Assembly: GCA_002314835.1 (NCBI GenBank)
Contig: DCHM01000008.1
Coordinates: forward strand, 1-64,000
Reading direction: 5' to 3'
DNA length: 64,000 bases
DNA from: Clostridiales bacterium UBA1752
GTDB lineage: Bacteria; Bacillota; Clostridia; Oscillospirales; CAG-382
Part shown: piece by piece, positions 63,475-64,000 of the stretch
How the letters are laid out: every line of letters starts with the position of its first letter
How positions within the stretch are numbered: position 1 is the stretch's first letter
Program-made: the position numbers and the translations under genes
Notes under the pieces: model-generated
The model's database searches: none
Seen by the model: only the letters and a program-made list of their open reading frames with translations
What the model was told of the DNA's origin: nothing

Positions 63475-64000
63475 TTATTCGTTTACAACCGCCTCTTGGC
63501 GTATCTCATACAAGCCGAGGTACTGCCTTACGGTCATCATATAGTCGTCGATGCGTACAGCTCCGTCGCACGAAGTGTCTGCGGCGAGCGTACCGATTTC
63601 GGTTAGTGAAACCGTGCCGACGAGGTGGCGCTTGATATACAGGCCGTCGGCAGGAGTAACCTTGCCGTCACCGTTTAAGTCGCCTCTGATAATGACAGTG
63701 GCCGCGGCAACCGTCATACCGCCCTCGTATCTTTCTACTACCGCGCCGGTGCCGAGCACGTCGCTGCGCTTCATCACTTCGCCCTCGCGGCTTATAACCT
63801 TGACGTCGCCCACTACGCAGTCGAGCAGCTTGCCTACTTTATCGCCGATGGCGAAGCCGTAAATACACTCGTTATAAACCACAATGTCGTCGTTTGCAAA
63901 CACTATATCGTCCGCTACGGGTGTCGGGTCGTCGATAGGCGACTGACCGTAGATGCTGACGATATTTATATATCTCGCCTTAGACCAGCCGTCGAGCGCG
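63475..64000 (-). CDS. Dockerin-type protein, C-terminal part (truncated by window edge)
   Basis: The frame is open from the right edge to the stop at 63475; the start lies outside. The readable part begins ALDGWSKARYINIVSIYGQS, and continues through a Pro-rich joint to a beta-rich segment (VVYNECIYGFAIGDKVGKLL). It ends in two dockerin-type I repeats: GDLNGDGKVTPADGLYIKRH and ADTSCDGAVRIDDYMMTVRQ, with Asp/Asn/Asp/Asp calcium ligands in the first. Usually an exported enzyme or scaffold component. It shares the dockerin theme with the small secreted protein at 20.4 kb. Confidence 0.78.
   Translation of the reverse strand, partial: ALDGWSKARYINIVSIYGQSPIDDPTPVADDIVFANDDIVVYNECIYGFAIGDKVGKLLDCVVGDVKVISREGEVMKRSDVLGTGAVVERYEGGMTVAAATVIIRGDLNGDGKVTPADGLYIKRHLVGTVSLTEIGTLAADTSCDGAVRIDDYMMTVRQYLGLYEIRQEAVVNE

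Overview
The window looks like a chromosomal segment of a spore-forming, anaerobic, gut-type member of the Clostridia, probably an uncultured relative of the Oscillospirales or Christensenellales. The evidence is: sporulation genes (sigK, spoVT, spoIIE, a DacF-type carboxypeptidase), Clostridia-style RNA regulators (preQ1-I, SAM-I, TPP, a PyrR attenuator), strong GGAGG ribosome binding sites, consensus sigma-A promoters, DUF6062, YqeG and RecD2, and surface proteins with Ser/Glu/Lys-rich stalks and a C-terminal membrane helix. The order-level placement is inference. No prophage, CRISPR array or recognisable transposase was seen.

Layout. 1-5.1 kb (minus): the preQ1-controlled queuosine-precursor transporter queT, a zinc-ribbon/nuclease-fold protein, a CrtI-type flavoprotein paired with an Fe-S flavin reductase, and tRNA-Ser(GGA) next to a tRNA-like inverted-repeat element. 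5.2-21.8 kb (plus): a CBM9-like stalked surface protein; dCMP deaminase, lipoprotein, rimI and tsaD; a non-coding cluster of DnaA-box-like sites; DUF6062, an OGG glycosylase and a 29-residue Cys-rich microprotein; a large stalked phosphodiester glycosidase; a LytTR/LiaF-like pair; sigK; a small export protein; an orphan solute-binding lipoprotein with sugar isomerase, oxidoreductase and dockerin-like genes; and a 2H phosphoesterase preceded by two small ORFs. 21.8-34.9 kb (minus): an eleven-gene run from recD2 through comF, a DUF6259 glycosidase, yqeG, nfo, ydcF, prmA, ligA, an FAD oxidoreductase and a HAD phosphatase to an MprF-type flippase-like membrane protein. 35-41 kb (minus): a Ser/Glu-rich anchored protein, metK under a SAM-I riboswitch, a Gfo/Idh oxidoreductase, spoIIE and spoVT. 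41.1-43.4 kb: an SDR gene (plus), then thiT and a DUF4886 hydrolase (minus) behind a TPP riboswitch. 43.4-54.2 kb (minus): one apparent operon of minD-like, mgsA-like, hisS, aspS and a GldA/F/G-type ABC system with DUF4340 and a lipoprotein. 54.3-57.8 kb (plus): pyrR behind an attenuator and two uracil-permease paralogues. 57.8-64 kb: a Nudix hydrolase, dacF-like, pgi, a P-loop/membrane protein pair, a cytoplasmic family-10-like glycosidase, and a truncated dockerin protein at the right edge.

The most notable observations are: the MgsA-like protein, which keeps the fold but has lost the catalytic Asp/His/Asp set; the DnaA-box cluster framed by a 12-bp inverted repeat far from any dnaA gene; the tRNA-Ser-related inverted-repeat element; two surface proteins sharing an unrecognised module before a SKEE-repeat stalk; and the TPP leader, whose competing helices are readable and which appears to place an SGNH hydrolase under thiamine control. 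Positions of motifs were read by eye. No database search was run.
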